A stretch of 64,000 nucleotides of DNA from positions 1-64,000 of the forward strand of contig CAMUYR010000001.1 of the NCBI GenBank assembly GCA_947164965.1, in the 5' to 3' direction. Every line of letters starts with the position of its first letter. Position 1 is the first letter of the stretch. The notes beneath the pieces were generated by a model. The model was not told the DNA's origin, ran no database searches, and worked only from the letters and a program-made list of their open reading frames with translations. Positions 32,347-41,000 of this stretch are shown one piece after another. Source of the DNA: an uncultured Prevotella sp. Lineage in GTDB: Bacteria > Bacteroidota > Bacteroidia > Bacteroidales > Bacteroidaceae. The position numbers were made by a program, and so were the translations under genes.

Positions 32347-32763
32347 ATGGCAGTACATATCAAATTAATCAGAAACAATATCAAGCGCAGCAGCGGCTAT
32401 GGCAAATACTATGCCAAGGCCGTCAGCCAGGGTGACGTAACACTTAAAGAAATAGCCGAAGAGGCCTGCCGTAACAGCAGCTGTTCCGAAGGAACGGTGG
32501 TCATGGTGGTCACCGAACTTCAGGAGATTCTCAAACAGCGGCTGTCGGAAGGACAGACCGTCATTCTTCCAGGCATCGGCCGTTTCAGTCTTCGCGTAGA
32601 GAGTATCGGTGTTGACAAACCCGAGGACTTCAACATCGGGCGCCACATCACCCGCGTCATCTGCGGTTTCCTACCAGCAGGCCGACGCATTCAGGGCGGT
32701 CATATCCTCTATGACTTTTGCGAAGGTGTGAAGGCTGTCTGGCAGAAAGGTTTTAAACCGTAA
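32347..32763 (+). CDS. HU/IHF-like DNA-binding protein
   Basis: A 138-residue protein of the Bacteroidales HU-like family. It starts with VHIKLIRNNIKRSSGYGKYYAK, as these proteins do, followed by an HU-type helical pair (VTLKEIAEEACRNSSCSEGT), the ILPGIGRFSLRVES arm region and a C-terminal extension. Nucleoid-like DNA bending is the family role. It commonly pairs with VapE-like genes, and here the partner (31234-32211) is truncated. Its 135-bp upstream gap has no clear -7 box but contains short GTGATG repeats. Confidence 0.8.
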   Translation: MAVHIKLIRNNIKRSSGYGKYYAKAVSQGDVTLKEIAEEACRNSSCSEGTVVMVVTELQEILKQRLSEGQTVILPGIGRFSLRVESIGVDKPEDFNIGRHITRVICGFLPAGRRIQGGHILYDFCEGVKAVWQKGFKP

Positions 32764-32789
32764 CCTTATATTTTTATCCCGCGACTTTG

Positions 32790-32879
32790 CAAAATATGCA
32801 AAAATTGTTTCAAAATTAGCAAAATCTGAATATTTAAGTATTTGGAGCATTGTTTTTTTGAGGATTTTGCTTACCTTTG
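32790..32879 (+). promoter_or_regulatory. Tandem 21-bp operator plus promoter, copy 2
   Basis: CAAAATATGCAA (32790-32801) and CAAAATTAGCAA (32811-32822), 21 bp apart. The -7 box TACCTTTG is at 32872-32879, 61 bp from the second box. Drives the amidohydrolase. Confidence 0.7.
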
Positions 32880-32907
32880 TGCAAAACCTGAACATAAATA
32901 AGTAATT

Positions 32908-34545
32908 ATGAAACAATCGATTATTCTCGGCAACATCATCACGATGGATGAGAAGCGGCCCTTTGCCAAGGCAGCATTGGTAAAGGACGGCGTGTTTGCC
33001 TATATCGGCAGTGCCGAAGAGGCCAAGAGGCTTGCAGGCGCCGATGCGCAGGTGCTGGATTATGGCGAGAACTACATCTATCCAGGATTCCTTGAGTCGC
33101 ACTGTCACGGCTATTTTGCCGGCGACCGCTTTATAGGACAGGCTAACCTGGGTCAGGTGGGGTTGACCGACTACGCCAAATACCGCGAAATTATCAAGGA
33201 ATTCATCGCTAAAAACCCACAGCGCGAGCTCTACCTGGCAGCAGGATGGGTGGAGAACGAGGAGCACGTCACTAAGGCTTATTTGGACGAGATTTGTTCT
33301 GACAAACCGTTAATCATGCAAACCCCCGGCGGACACTCCATGCTGCTCAACACCAAGGCACTGGAATGGGCTGGTATCGATGCGGCATACGCCAAGAGAA
33401 TAGGCTATGACATGGTACACGTCGATGCCAATGGCGAACCAGACGGCTACATCTGTGAGAATCCGGTGATGGAAATCATGCCCAAGCTCCCCACTACGTT
33501 GGAGGATGCCAAGAACTATCTGCTGGCCTGGCAGGACTTTGCCCTCAATAGCGGCTTTACCGGAGTCGCTGACGCCGGCGTGGAGATATTCTTCAAGGAT
33601 TGTGCCAAAGCGTACCATGAGTTGGAAAAGGAAGGCAAGTTGAAGATGCGCACCTATGCCTATTTGCTGGCGCCCGACAATGTTGCCGACCCGAAGGCAG
33701 AAGTTTCCCGCGTTGCTGCTGACCGCGCCAAGTACAGCGGTGAGTATTTCCATGTTGTCGGCATCAAGGCGTTCCTCGACGGCGTGACCGAAGCACACAC
33801 GGCTTGGCAGAACCAAGATTATCTTGATCAGCCCGGCTATCATGGTGTGGAGCGCTTCAACGATCACGACAAGATGGTGCAGCTGATTGTTGAAGCCGAC
33901 AAGGAAGGACTCGCCGTCCATGTTCACTCTGAGGGAGGCGGTGCTACGCATTTCATGCTCGGTTGTATCGAGGATGCCGAGAAGATTACCGGCGACAAGG
34001 ACCAGCGCAACGTGTTGGCACACCTGCACTTCGTGACCGACGAGGATGTGCGTCGCATGGCAGCAACAGGTTCCGTGCCGGCTGTTCCGCCCCTGTGGAC
34101 TGCGAAGATTCCTGGAGGTCCTTACGAACAGGAAGTTTCCTATGTCGGTAAGGAACTGACCGATCAGGCCTATCCCATCAAGTCGTTCTATGATGCGGGT
34201 GCCAATGTGGTGTTCCATTCCGACTATCCCGTTTCGCCGATGATGAATGTGAAATACAGCATTTACACAGCAGAAAAGCGCACGTATCCGCAGGCTTTGT
34301 ATGGCGACTTATGCCAGCCTCGTAATACGAAGGAGGCCATCACCCGCGAGCAGTCGCTGCGTGCCATGACCATCAACGTGGCCCGTCAGTGGCATCAGGA
34401 GCATCGCATGGGTAGCATTGGGTTCGGCAAGATTGCCAATATGACGGTATTCGACTGCGACTTCCTGCACGACGACATCGAGAAGGTGGCACAGGCCAAT
34501 ATCGTGGCCACCATCGTCGACGGCGAAGAAGTTTTTAAAGCATAA
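32908..34545 (+). CDS. Amidohydrolase family 3 protein (YtcJ-like)
   Basis: A 545-residue cytoplasmic metal-dependent hydrolase. The N-terminal small beta domain leads into YIYPGFLESHCHGYF with the HxH metal motif. Later metal or catalytic candidates are AFLDGVTEAHTAW, LAVHVHSEGGGATHF, NVLAHLHFVTDED and NVVFHSDYPVSPMM. The C-terminal IVDGEEVFK strand closes the urease-like fold. YtcJ relatives act on amides or N-acyl compounds, and the substrate is not predictable. It has the tandem operator promoter shared with the lipase, efflux and MACPF units and is followed 18 bp later by a lipoprotein gene. Confidence 0.85.
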   Translation: MKQSIILGNIITMDEKRPFAKAALVKDGVFAYIGSAEEAKRLAGADAQVLDYGENYIYPGFLESHCHGYFAGDRFIGQANLGQVGLTDYAKYREIIKEFIAKNPQRELYLAAGWVENEEHVTKAYLDEICSDKPLIMQTPGGHSMLLNTKALEWAGIDAAYAKRIGYDMVHVDANGEPDGYICENPVMEIMPKLPTTLEDAKNYLLAWQDFALNSGFTGVADAGVEIFFKDCAKAYHELEKEGKLKMRTYAYLLAPDNVADPKAEVSRVAADRAKYSGEYFHVVGIKAFLDGVTEAHTAWQNQDYLDQPGYHGVERFNDHDKMVQLIVEADKEGLAVHVHSEGGGATHFMLGCIEDAEKITGDKDQRNVLAHLHFVTDEDVRRMAATGSVPAVPPLWTAKIPGGPYEQEVSYVGKELTDQAYPIKSFYDAGANVVFHSDYPVSPMMNVKYSIYTAEKRTYPQALYGDLCQPRNTKEAITREQSLRAMTINVARQWHQEHRMGSIGFGKIANMTVFDCDFLHDDIEKVAQANIVATIVDGEEVFKA

Positions 34546-34563
34546 TTAAAATTGATAGTTACA

Positions 34564-35262
34564 ATGAAAAAGTATTATTTCCTTACGCTTATTGCCATCT
34601 TATTCTGTGGCATGGGGTTACTGACATCGTGTTCAGCCAATGACGACAACCCGACCGAAGCGGATCTGTTTGAGCAAGAGATGACAGCGGCACTGGCCGA
34701 CGCACAAATCTATGGTCCGCAAACCGATGCCTTTGCCAGAGAAGTGGCAGCGCACTTCAATGGTTGTGTGACCGACATCAACTACAAGACGCGAGAAAGT
34801 GCCACGCGAAAATGCAAGACAGACAACAGCCGGCCCTACGACCTGAAGGACCTGGCACGCATTACCATTGTAGCAGGATGGGACAGCACCGAGATCAAGC
34901 CCGTCATCAACTACATAGTGGCGACAGCGACGGAGCGTGGCTTCTTCGGACGCTACAAGCATCAGACCAGCGACTATGGTTACTGGGGCGACCTCGTCAA
35001 CCTGAAGTTTGAGAAGCTGTATACCGAGATTCAGGTGAAGACCTACGGTATGTTCTATGCCTCGTTGGATGAGGCCTCGGTGCGCAGCGTCATTGGCGAC
35101 AGCCTCTATACCGTCATTCGCACCAAGTCGGGCGTCGAGCCGGGGCTGTCACACCACTACTATGAGATTATGCGTGCCGACACGTCCAGCGCCGCTACCG
35201 TAGCATATTACAAGAAGCTGGCCATAGACTATCACTACCGTTGCGAACATCTTGACGACTGA
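34564..35262 (+). CDS. Putative lipoprotein of unknown function
   Basis: A 232-residue lipoprotein from ATG 34564 (the frame opens at 34552). The signal ends LLTSC, of the same type as the lipoproteins at 14259-18816. The mature part is alternating helix and strand, with conserved-looking segments (CVTDINYKTRESATRKC, FGRYKHQTSDYGYWGDL). I recognise no family. Probably co-transcribed with the amidohydrolase and with the 63-aa gene that overlaps its stop (ATGA at 35262). Confidence 0.65.
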   Translation: MKKYYFLTLIAILFCGMGLLTSCSANDDNPTEADLFEQEMTAALADAQIYGPQTDAFAREVAAHFNGCVTDINYKTRESATRKCKTDNSRPYDLKDLARITIVAGWDSTEIKPVINYIVATATERGFFGRYKHQTSDYGYWGDLVNLKFEKLYTEIQVKTYGMFYASLDEASVRSVIGDSLYTVIRTKSGVEPGLSHHYYEIMRADTSSAATVAYYKKLAIDYHYRCEHLDD

Positions 35263-35453
35263 TGAGTACCGTTTACGAAGTGAGGTGTCACGAAATGGGC
35301 GATGACAGCGACTACCTCATCAAGTCATTCCGTACCAGACGGGAAGCCGAGGCATATATCCGTCACCGCAACGAGGAACGTCCACAAGACGAGCTATACG
35401 AGCATTGGTACGTAAAAAAAGGGGAGAAAAGCCAATTATTCCCATCGTTTTAG
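35262..35453 (+). CDS. 63-aa small hypothetical protein
   Basis: A soluble 63-residue protein with ATG overlapping the preceding TGA. It reads as a compact alpha/beta unit: VYEVRCHEMGDDSDYLIKSF, then RTRREAEAYIRHRNEE, then YEHWYVKKG. The 26 bases encoding the end (35395-35420) recur exactly at 52876-52901, in the intergenic region between the two membrane AraC genes, which suggests a lost second copy there. Function unknown. Confidence 0.6.
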   Translation: MSTVYEVRCHEMGDDSDYLIKSFRTRREAEAYIRHRNEERPQDELYEHWYVKKGEKSQLFPSF

Positions 35454-35461
35454 TACTTTTG
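35454..35461 (+). promoter_or_regulatory. -7 box for the 33-aa micro-ORF
   Basis: TACTTTTG overlaps the last bases of the 63-aa gene and lies 17 bp before the ATG at 35479. No clear -33 TTG is seen. Confidence 0.4.
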
Positions 35462-35478
35462 CAGCATAATTTTCAAAC

Positions 35479-35580
35479 ATGTACGAACAGATTAGTGGAA
35501 ATACACTCTATTTGATGTTTTATGCAGGCGTGATGGTATTAATACAATTCTGGAATGTTTTAAATACTGATAATCAATAA
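35479..35580 (+). CDS. 33-aa putative membrane micro-protein
   Basis: ATG 35479 opens 33 codons. After eight polar residues nearly the whole peptide is hydrophobic (YLMFYAGVMVLIQFW), ending NVLNTDNQ, as a single membrane helix would. It is preceded by a -7 box that would give a very short leader. No homolog is recognised; the small size means chance cannot be excluded. 35581-35778 downstream holds a small TCCTTTA/TAAAGGA palindrome and nothing else recognised. Confidence 0.35.
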   Translation: MYEQISGNTLYLMFYAGVMVLIQFWNVLNTDNQ

Positions 35581-35778
35581 TTTACACCTTGAACGGTAGA
35601 AAAGTGGCCTTGGGGGGATAATGATAGAATTGAAGGGTGAAGAATTAACTTATTTAACCTTCTTTTAGGCACCGCAGATTCAACCGGCAACTGCAATTGA
35701 CTTGTGAAAGACTGTCCTTTATTAAAGGAACAACGCCATGTAAATGGGCAAACTTCGCCTCATACTCAGCTCCCGTTG

Positions 35779-35912
35779 CTATTTCTTTGCATCCTGTGTG
35801 ACGCTGGTAGCGGCGATGCGGCCGGATACCAATATTTCAGTGAGGGCATTGCCGCCCAGACGGTTGCCGCCGTGGATGCCGCCCGTCACCTCGTAGGTGC
35901 CAGCCTGATTAC
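35779..35912 (-). pseudogene. Remnant: 3' end of a flavocytochrome c/fumarate-reductase-like gene
   Basis: The minus strand encodes ~40 residues with the C-terminal FAD-binding signature of fumarate reductase/urocanate reductase flavoproteins: YEVTGGIHGGNRLGGNALTE, then ILVSGRIAATSV, ending in a proper stop at 35779. Upstream the coding sense is lost, since the LruC gene ends at 35909 in another frame. No start or other part of the enzyme is found nearby, so this is a leftover 3' fragment. Confidence 0.75.
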
Positions 35913-37579
35913 CGAACGACCACCTTTCCTGCAACGGGATGTTTATACCAGTCCTGACATTTGGTACGGTCGCTCGCCCATGTAACGAATTCGGGATAGG
36001 CATCCTTGATGCAGGTTGTCTCTGTAGGCCACTGCCACTTGCCAGGTATGACAATGCCGTGAGGATCTTGTCCTGCTGTAGCGATATGGATGTGATAGTA
36101 GTCATTCTCATAGACGCCTTTCTGGTCGTCCATGAACATGGCACCCAGAACGAATGAGCAGGTCTGGAAGTCAAAGCCTTCTGGCTTGGGACCGTCATAG
36201 ACGACAACGGGATTGGCTTTGGCACGTCCTGTGTTGACCAGCGTACCGAGGGGCTCACCCAGCACAGCATGCAACTCTTTATCGATGACAGGCTTATGGT
36301 CCAAATACGACTCGGCATTCTTTGAGTCGAAGCCTAACCACAGGTTACGGGCACCACCCAGTGCCACCAGCGTCACCGTAATCTGGCTGGCATCGTCAGC
36401 ATGCTCCTGCACCTCAATCACACAGTCGTTCATGTCGTAATCGCCGAAATCCTTGTCCTCCCATACGTAGGTCCATATTTGTGGTGTGGGGACGATGGGC
36501 TTGACATCTGCTTTGGGGGCTGGTTTGCCACTTCCTGTAATCAGGAACACGCGGTCGAAATAGTCCCATTGGTCGCCTGTATCGAAAGCCAGATAGCTGT
36601 TGTTGTTGACCGAGAAGCATGTGGCATGGTTCATGTCGTCGCTCAGGTCTTTGTCACCATGTACCACAAAGAAGTCGATTTTTGAGTTTGCCGGCAGTTT
36701 GTACTCATATTCTTCGGGGTCGAAGTTCCAGGGTATCGTTGCACCCCACAACATAAAGAGCGGTGTCTCATAGCGATAGTATTCTCCTCGGGAAATGCCG
36801 TCCTTCAGCACGTATGTCTGCACGCCCGTTCCCGACTGTCCGGGGTCGATACGACAACCGATGTTGACATTGTCCACGCCAGGACGGGAATAGACGCACT
36901 GCAGCGTAATGTTACTTTCGCTGTCGCTGCTGATGACGAACGAATGGTTACCAAAGGCTTCCACTTTCGCGCGGTTGTTCTGGTTGGCGGGAATAAAGCA
37001 GTTGACCTCGGCCACCAGGTCGCGCAAGTTTGTCACACCATAGTTGACGTTCCAGCAGTTGCCGACTTCTACCTTTGTGGCACCGTCTGCCAAGCCTCTG
37101 GTCATGGCCATCGCAGAAGCCACTTGTTTGCCTGGAGCCTTAAACGATACGGCAGCATCCTTACCAGGCAGGAAGGGGCGTGCAATATACTGCTGGTTAC
37201 TGGTGATGCAGGCAGCATACAGCAGACTGTCAGCCTTTGGCGCCTTGAATGTCAGGTCTATCGTTTCATTCTTCTTGGCAGACACCTTCAGCAGCATGCT
37301 TGTAGCCCCAATGAATGGGTTGCCGTCCAGAATGGCTATCTCTTTGATACCTTCGAGGTCAGCATCGGCTGTCACCTTGACGTTATATTGGTTGGTCAGC
37401 ACCCAGTTCTGCTGTTTGTCGAGTGTAGTCCCCAGCGTCTTTTCAGCATAACTCACCCGCTCACTGTCACTGACCGTGTAGGGCTTCTTGACGTAGTCGC
37501 TCATATCGTGCTTACACGATGTTGTTACCATCAGGCCACACATCATCATGGTAGCCCACATACACAAATACTTTCTCAT
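35909..37579 (-). CDS. LruC-domain (DUF4842) lipoprotein
   Basis: A 556-residue surface lipoprotein (signal ending VTTSC). Residues ~30-310 carry a beta-rich N-terminal region. Residues ~360-545 are the LruC/DUF4842 domain with the acidic WEDKDFGDYDMNDCVIE motif, likely calcium-binding, and the HIPGK-like IVIPGKWQWP ... YPEFVTWASD end. Such proteins are surface-exposed in Bacteroidales and often serve in adhesion or matrix. It lies 17 bp downstream of the next lipoprotein gene and closes the minus-strand surface operon. Its stop abuts the fumarate-reductase-like remnant. Confidence 0.8.
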   Translation of the reverse strand: MRKYLCMWATMMMCGLMVTTSCKHDMSDYVKKPYTVSDSERVSYAEKTLGTTLDKQQNWVLTNQYNVKVTADADLEGIKEIAILDGNPFIGATSMLLKVSAKKNETIDLTFKAPKADSLLYAACITSNQQYIARPFLPGKDAAVSFKAPGKQVASAMAMTRGLADGATKVEVGNCWNVNYGVTNLRDLVAEVNCFIPANQNNRAKVEAFGNHSFVISSDSESNITLQCVYSRPGVDNVNIGCRIDPGQSGTGVQTYVLKDGISRGEYYRYETPLFMLWGATIPWNFDPEEYEYKLPANSKIDFFVVHGDKDLSDDMNHATCFSVNNNSYLAFDTGDQWDYFDRVFLITGSGKPAPKADVKPIVPTPQIWTYVWEDKDFGDYDMNDCVIEVQEHADDASQITVTLVALGGARNLWLGFDSKNAESYLDHKPVIDKELHAVLGEPLGTLVNTGRAKANPVVVYDGPKPEGFDFQTCSFVLGAMFMDDQKGVYENDYYHIHIATAGQDPHGIVIPGKWQWPTETTCIKDAYPEFVTWASDRTKCQDWYKHPVAGKVVVR

Positions 37580-37596
37580 ATTCCTTTCCTATTTTA

Positions 37597-38064
37597 TTAT
37601 TTGACAAAATCTGGTTGATAGATACCACCCTGTCCCGTCGGTGTCACAGTGGCATCGAATCTGGTCCACTGGATGGTAAAGATACGATGTAGCTTGTCGC
37701 AGTAGTACGACAGGCCGACGTTAACACCAACATCATTGCTGCCTATGACCAGAGAGAACAGCCACTGATCCTCTATCTGCTGGGCTTCGGCCACACCACG
37801 CACCTCATTGCCGATAGTGGCACAGATCAGGTCCTGTTCCGAGGCATACTTGGCCAGCTCGTCCTGCAGCTGCACCTCAACAATCATCGTTTGTTCATAC
37901 AGGTCGTAGTTAGGCGACTGCCATGTAGGACGCACATCCGTACCCGCAGAAATATCCGTTGGCGTCGGTGTTGGAGGCGTTGATGTTCCGTCACCGTCCG
38001 AGGAGCAGCCCCACGCCATGAAGGCGAAGGCTGCTAATGCTAATATACTCTTTTTCATCATCAT
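37597..38064 (-). CDS. Small lipoprotein of the giant-protein operon
   Basis: A 155-residue lipoprotein (several ATGs at 38064-38058; signal ending AWGC). A Pro/Thr-rich linker (PPTPTPTDI) leads to one beta-type domain of ~110 residues: YEQTMIVEVQLQDELAKYAS, then CATIGNEVRGVAEAQ, then VGLSYYCDKLHRIF. This resembles repeats found in large Bacteroidales surface proteins, and part of the C-terminal region of the giant protein encoded upstream (IDGVVASSKEDILAAFDDN) has a similar form. It probably works together with that protein. Confidence 0.65.
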   Translation of the reverse strand: MMMKKSILALAAFAFMAWGCSSDGDGTSTPPTPTPTDISAGTDVRPTWQSPNYDLYEQTMIVEVQLQDELAKYASEQDLICATIGNEVRGVAEAQQIEDQWLFSLVIGSNDVGVNVGLSYYCDKLHRIFTIQWTRFDATVTPTGQGGIYQPDFVK

Positions 38065-38090
38065 CAATTATCAATTGTCAATTATCAATT
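38063..38090 (-). repeat. AATTGAT heptamer array between giant gene and small lipoprotein gene
   Basis: Four 7-bp units (minus strand AATTGAT, AATTGAC, AATTGAT, AATTGAT) fill the gap between the stop at 38089 and the ATGs at 38064-38058. Confidence 0.7.
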
Positions 38091-41000
38091 ATTTAACCAC
38101 CACTGCTTTACCGTTGTAGATATATACGCCGCTCTGTGTCGGCTTCTTACCAATCAGCACACCGCCCACGTTATACCATTGTCCGTCGTGCGGCATCTGG
38201 TCGAGAGCCGTGAAGTTGATGGTCGTAGGCTGTTCAGGCGTACCAAGCACCTGGTCCGGCACGTAGTTGATGTGGCTGCCCGTCATGGCAACCGTCTCGC
38301 CGTCGCGCTCCAGAACGAAGGTCAGCGCCTCGTTGTTGTTAGTATCGCTGCCTATGTTTAAGTAGAACAGGTGTTGAGTCTCGTTGTCAATGGTCAACTC
38401 GGCTTCTGCCATGCGGTCACCGTCTCTGAATACCACCAGCTTGTCGCCGGCCTCAGTCTCTACGCCCTCTACGGCAGCCACGATGTTCATCGTTGTAGCT
38501 GTGCTGACGGCTGAGCGCTTCGGTGCGGCAGCCTCACTGGTGCTGCTGTAGCGTGAGTCGTTGAAGTAGAGCGGATACAGGAACTTCACCTCGCTGTCGG
38601 CCAGTCGCTTCATCATGTAGCCCTTGCCGGCCTCCATATACTGCAGCGAGCCCTTCCATGCCAGTCCGGTAGCCGTCTGGCTGACAATGGCAAACTGGTC
38701 TTGCGACTTTACCACGTCACCTACCTGAGCCTGTTCCAAGTAGTCGGCCAGTGCCTGTGCGATAGGCAGATTAATAGTCGAATTGTAGCCAATGCGGTTC
38801 CAATTCTTATGAACAGTGATGTATTCGCGGTCTAACTCACCTTCCAGATAGATGGTCTTGTCGCTCTTCGAGAAGATGCTGTACATCTGCGCGGGATTGA
38901 TGGCAACCACCTCATCCCCCTTATCCCACTTCTGGCCAATGGCATTCTTCTTGGTTGCACGGCATGTGTATGTCTCCGAGTTGGTGCCATTGACTGTCAT
39001 AATCATGTCTTCGTTGTCCCATTTCGATATACTGTTCAGGAACTGCCCCAGCGTCGTACCTTTTTTCGGAATCACGTTGAAGCTTACCCAGTTCCAGCCC
39101 TTCTTCAGTTTGATGGCCTGTACGTAGTCATAGCTGTTCTGCAGGATGACGGGGTTGACATCCGTGCCGATGATGGCATCCTTCTCGAAGGTGTACTCCT
39201 TGCCGTCGGCAGGCTTCACACTATAGACCTTACCTTCTGAGGCATCGAAGAAGCGGAAGGTCATCTTGGGTAGCGAGGCATCGGCTTTGTGGTCGCTAAA
39301 GATGGTCAGGTAGGCCAGTGCCTCGTTGGCGTTGGCATTGTCGTTGACCTCGATATGGGCCACGCCCAGCGGCCGGTAGTTATCGTCGAATGCCGCCAGG
39401 ATGTCCTCCTTCGAGCTGGCCACCACACCGTCTATCTTGACACGCGCCACCATCATCATCGTCTGGTTCTTCTGTATCAGGCTGTCGCCGACAACCCAAT
39501 CAGGCTCGTCGCCACGTACACGCAGCGTGATAGGCAGCGGTTCCGACATCTTGTTGTCGCCCACCAGTGCTATCTGCTCGTTATACGTACCGATATTAAT
39601 ATACGGCGAGATAGTGAATGTAATCTTCTGTTCATCCAGTGCGTCGAGCACGCCCTCTGTCTGTGAAACGTTGATCCACAGTGGCAGGTCTTCCAGTGCG
39701 TAGTTCTGCGACACACCGCTCAGGTTCTTCACGGTTGCCTCGAACGTCACTCCCTCGCCGTACTTGAGATCTTTCTCGATGCGTTTCACATCCCAGCGCA
39801 ATGGGTTGCGGTAGACGAAGAGGTTCAGCGTGATGGGCGATGCCATCAGGTTGCCCTGCAGGTCGGGAACTTCCTTCACGGTGACGTAGACATTGGTCTT
39901 CTCAATCATGAAGTCAGGTTCGTTGATATCGATGTACAGCTCGTTGTCGTTAGCCACGAAGCCGTATCTCAGGTTGCTCAGCTGAGCGTTGCTGACCATC
40001 GGGGCATATGTGCTGCGATCTGCCAGTTTTTCCACCTCGGCTGTTGCCACCAGTGTGTCGCGACGTGCCAGTATGTTGCCTAAATCGTCTGTATAGCGTT
40101 TCACGCTGATACCTGTTGGCATGAGGAGCTGTGTATTGTCATCTTGTCTCTCCGAACGGCCGAAGTCCAAGTAAGCCATCAGCGCAGTCATCGTACCGAT
40201 TGGCGTATGGTTCGAATACTCCTTGATGAGGTTCACGGGCAGTACGCTTGAGAACATACCCACCTCGTCAATGTTGCCCTTCATCGCATTCACGACGGTA
40301 TTCTTGTCCTTATAGGTGGCACCCAGAGCAATATCCTGGTCGCTTAAGATACCGCTCAGACTGTCGGCAGCAAACGACTCACGGAGTTTCTTGTCCACAT
40401 AGATGTTGGCCACGTTCTGTGAACGGTTCACTGTCATGGCGAAGTGGTGCCAGCTACCTTCTGATACGAAGGCCGATGTCTCCTTCTCAAAGCCTGACGA
40501 GCGCACGTAGAGCTTACGGTCTTTCACACCGATGTTAATCTGGTTCTCCTGTCCGCGTTCAGCCTCACCGTTAGAGAACAGCGTAGCATTCTCGTCATTC
40601 GTGCGGAACCAGAAGGTCAGTGTGTAGTCATGCTTATTGGTACGCACGAACTTGTTCTTGTCCAACAGCAGTCCCTTGCTGCCGTCAAACTTCATAGAAA
40701 TACCTGCGGGGCGTTTCCAGCTGGTGCCCAGTAACATGAGATCCATGCTACCAGAAGCCTTGTCGTAACATAATTCACCCTCACCTTCATTCATCGGGTA
40801 GTAGTCCAGCAGTCCGCTTTCATAGCCAGTCAGCTTCTTATTGCTATAGCTGGACAGCTCGCCGCCTTCCATGGCGCGGTTCCACAGACGGAATTCAAGC
40901 ATCTCGCCCTTGTACATCGTTTCGCCCTTACTGTCAGCGCCTAACAACATGAGCGATGAGCCCTCATACTTATCGGAGAGAGGCTTGCTGCCGATAGGTG

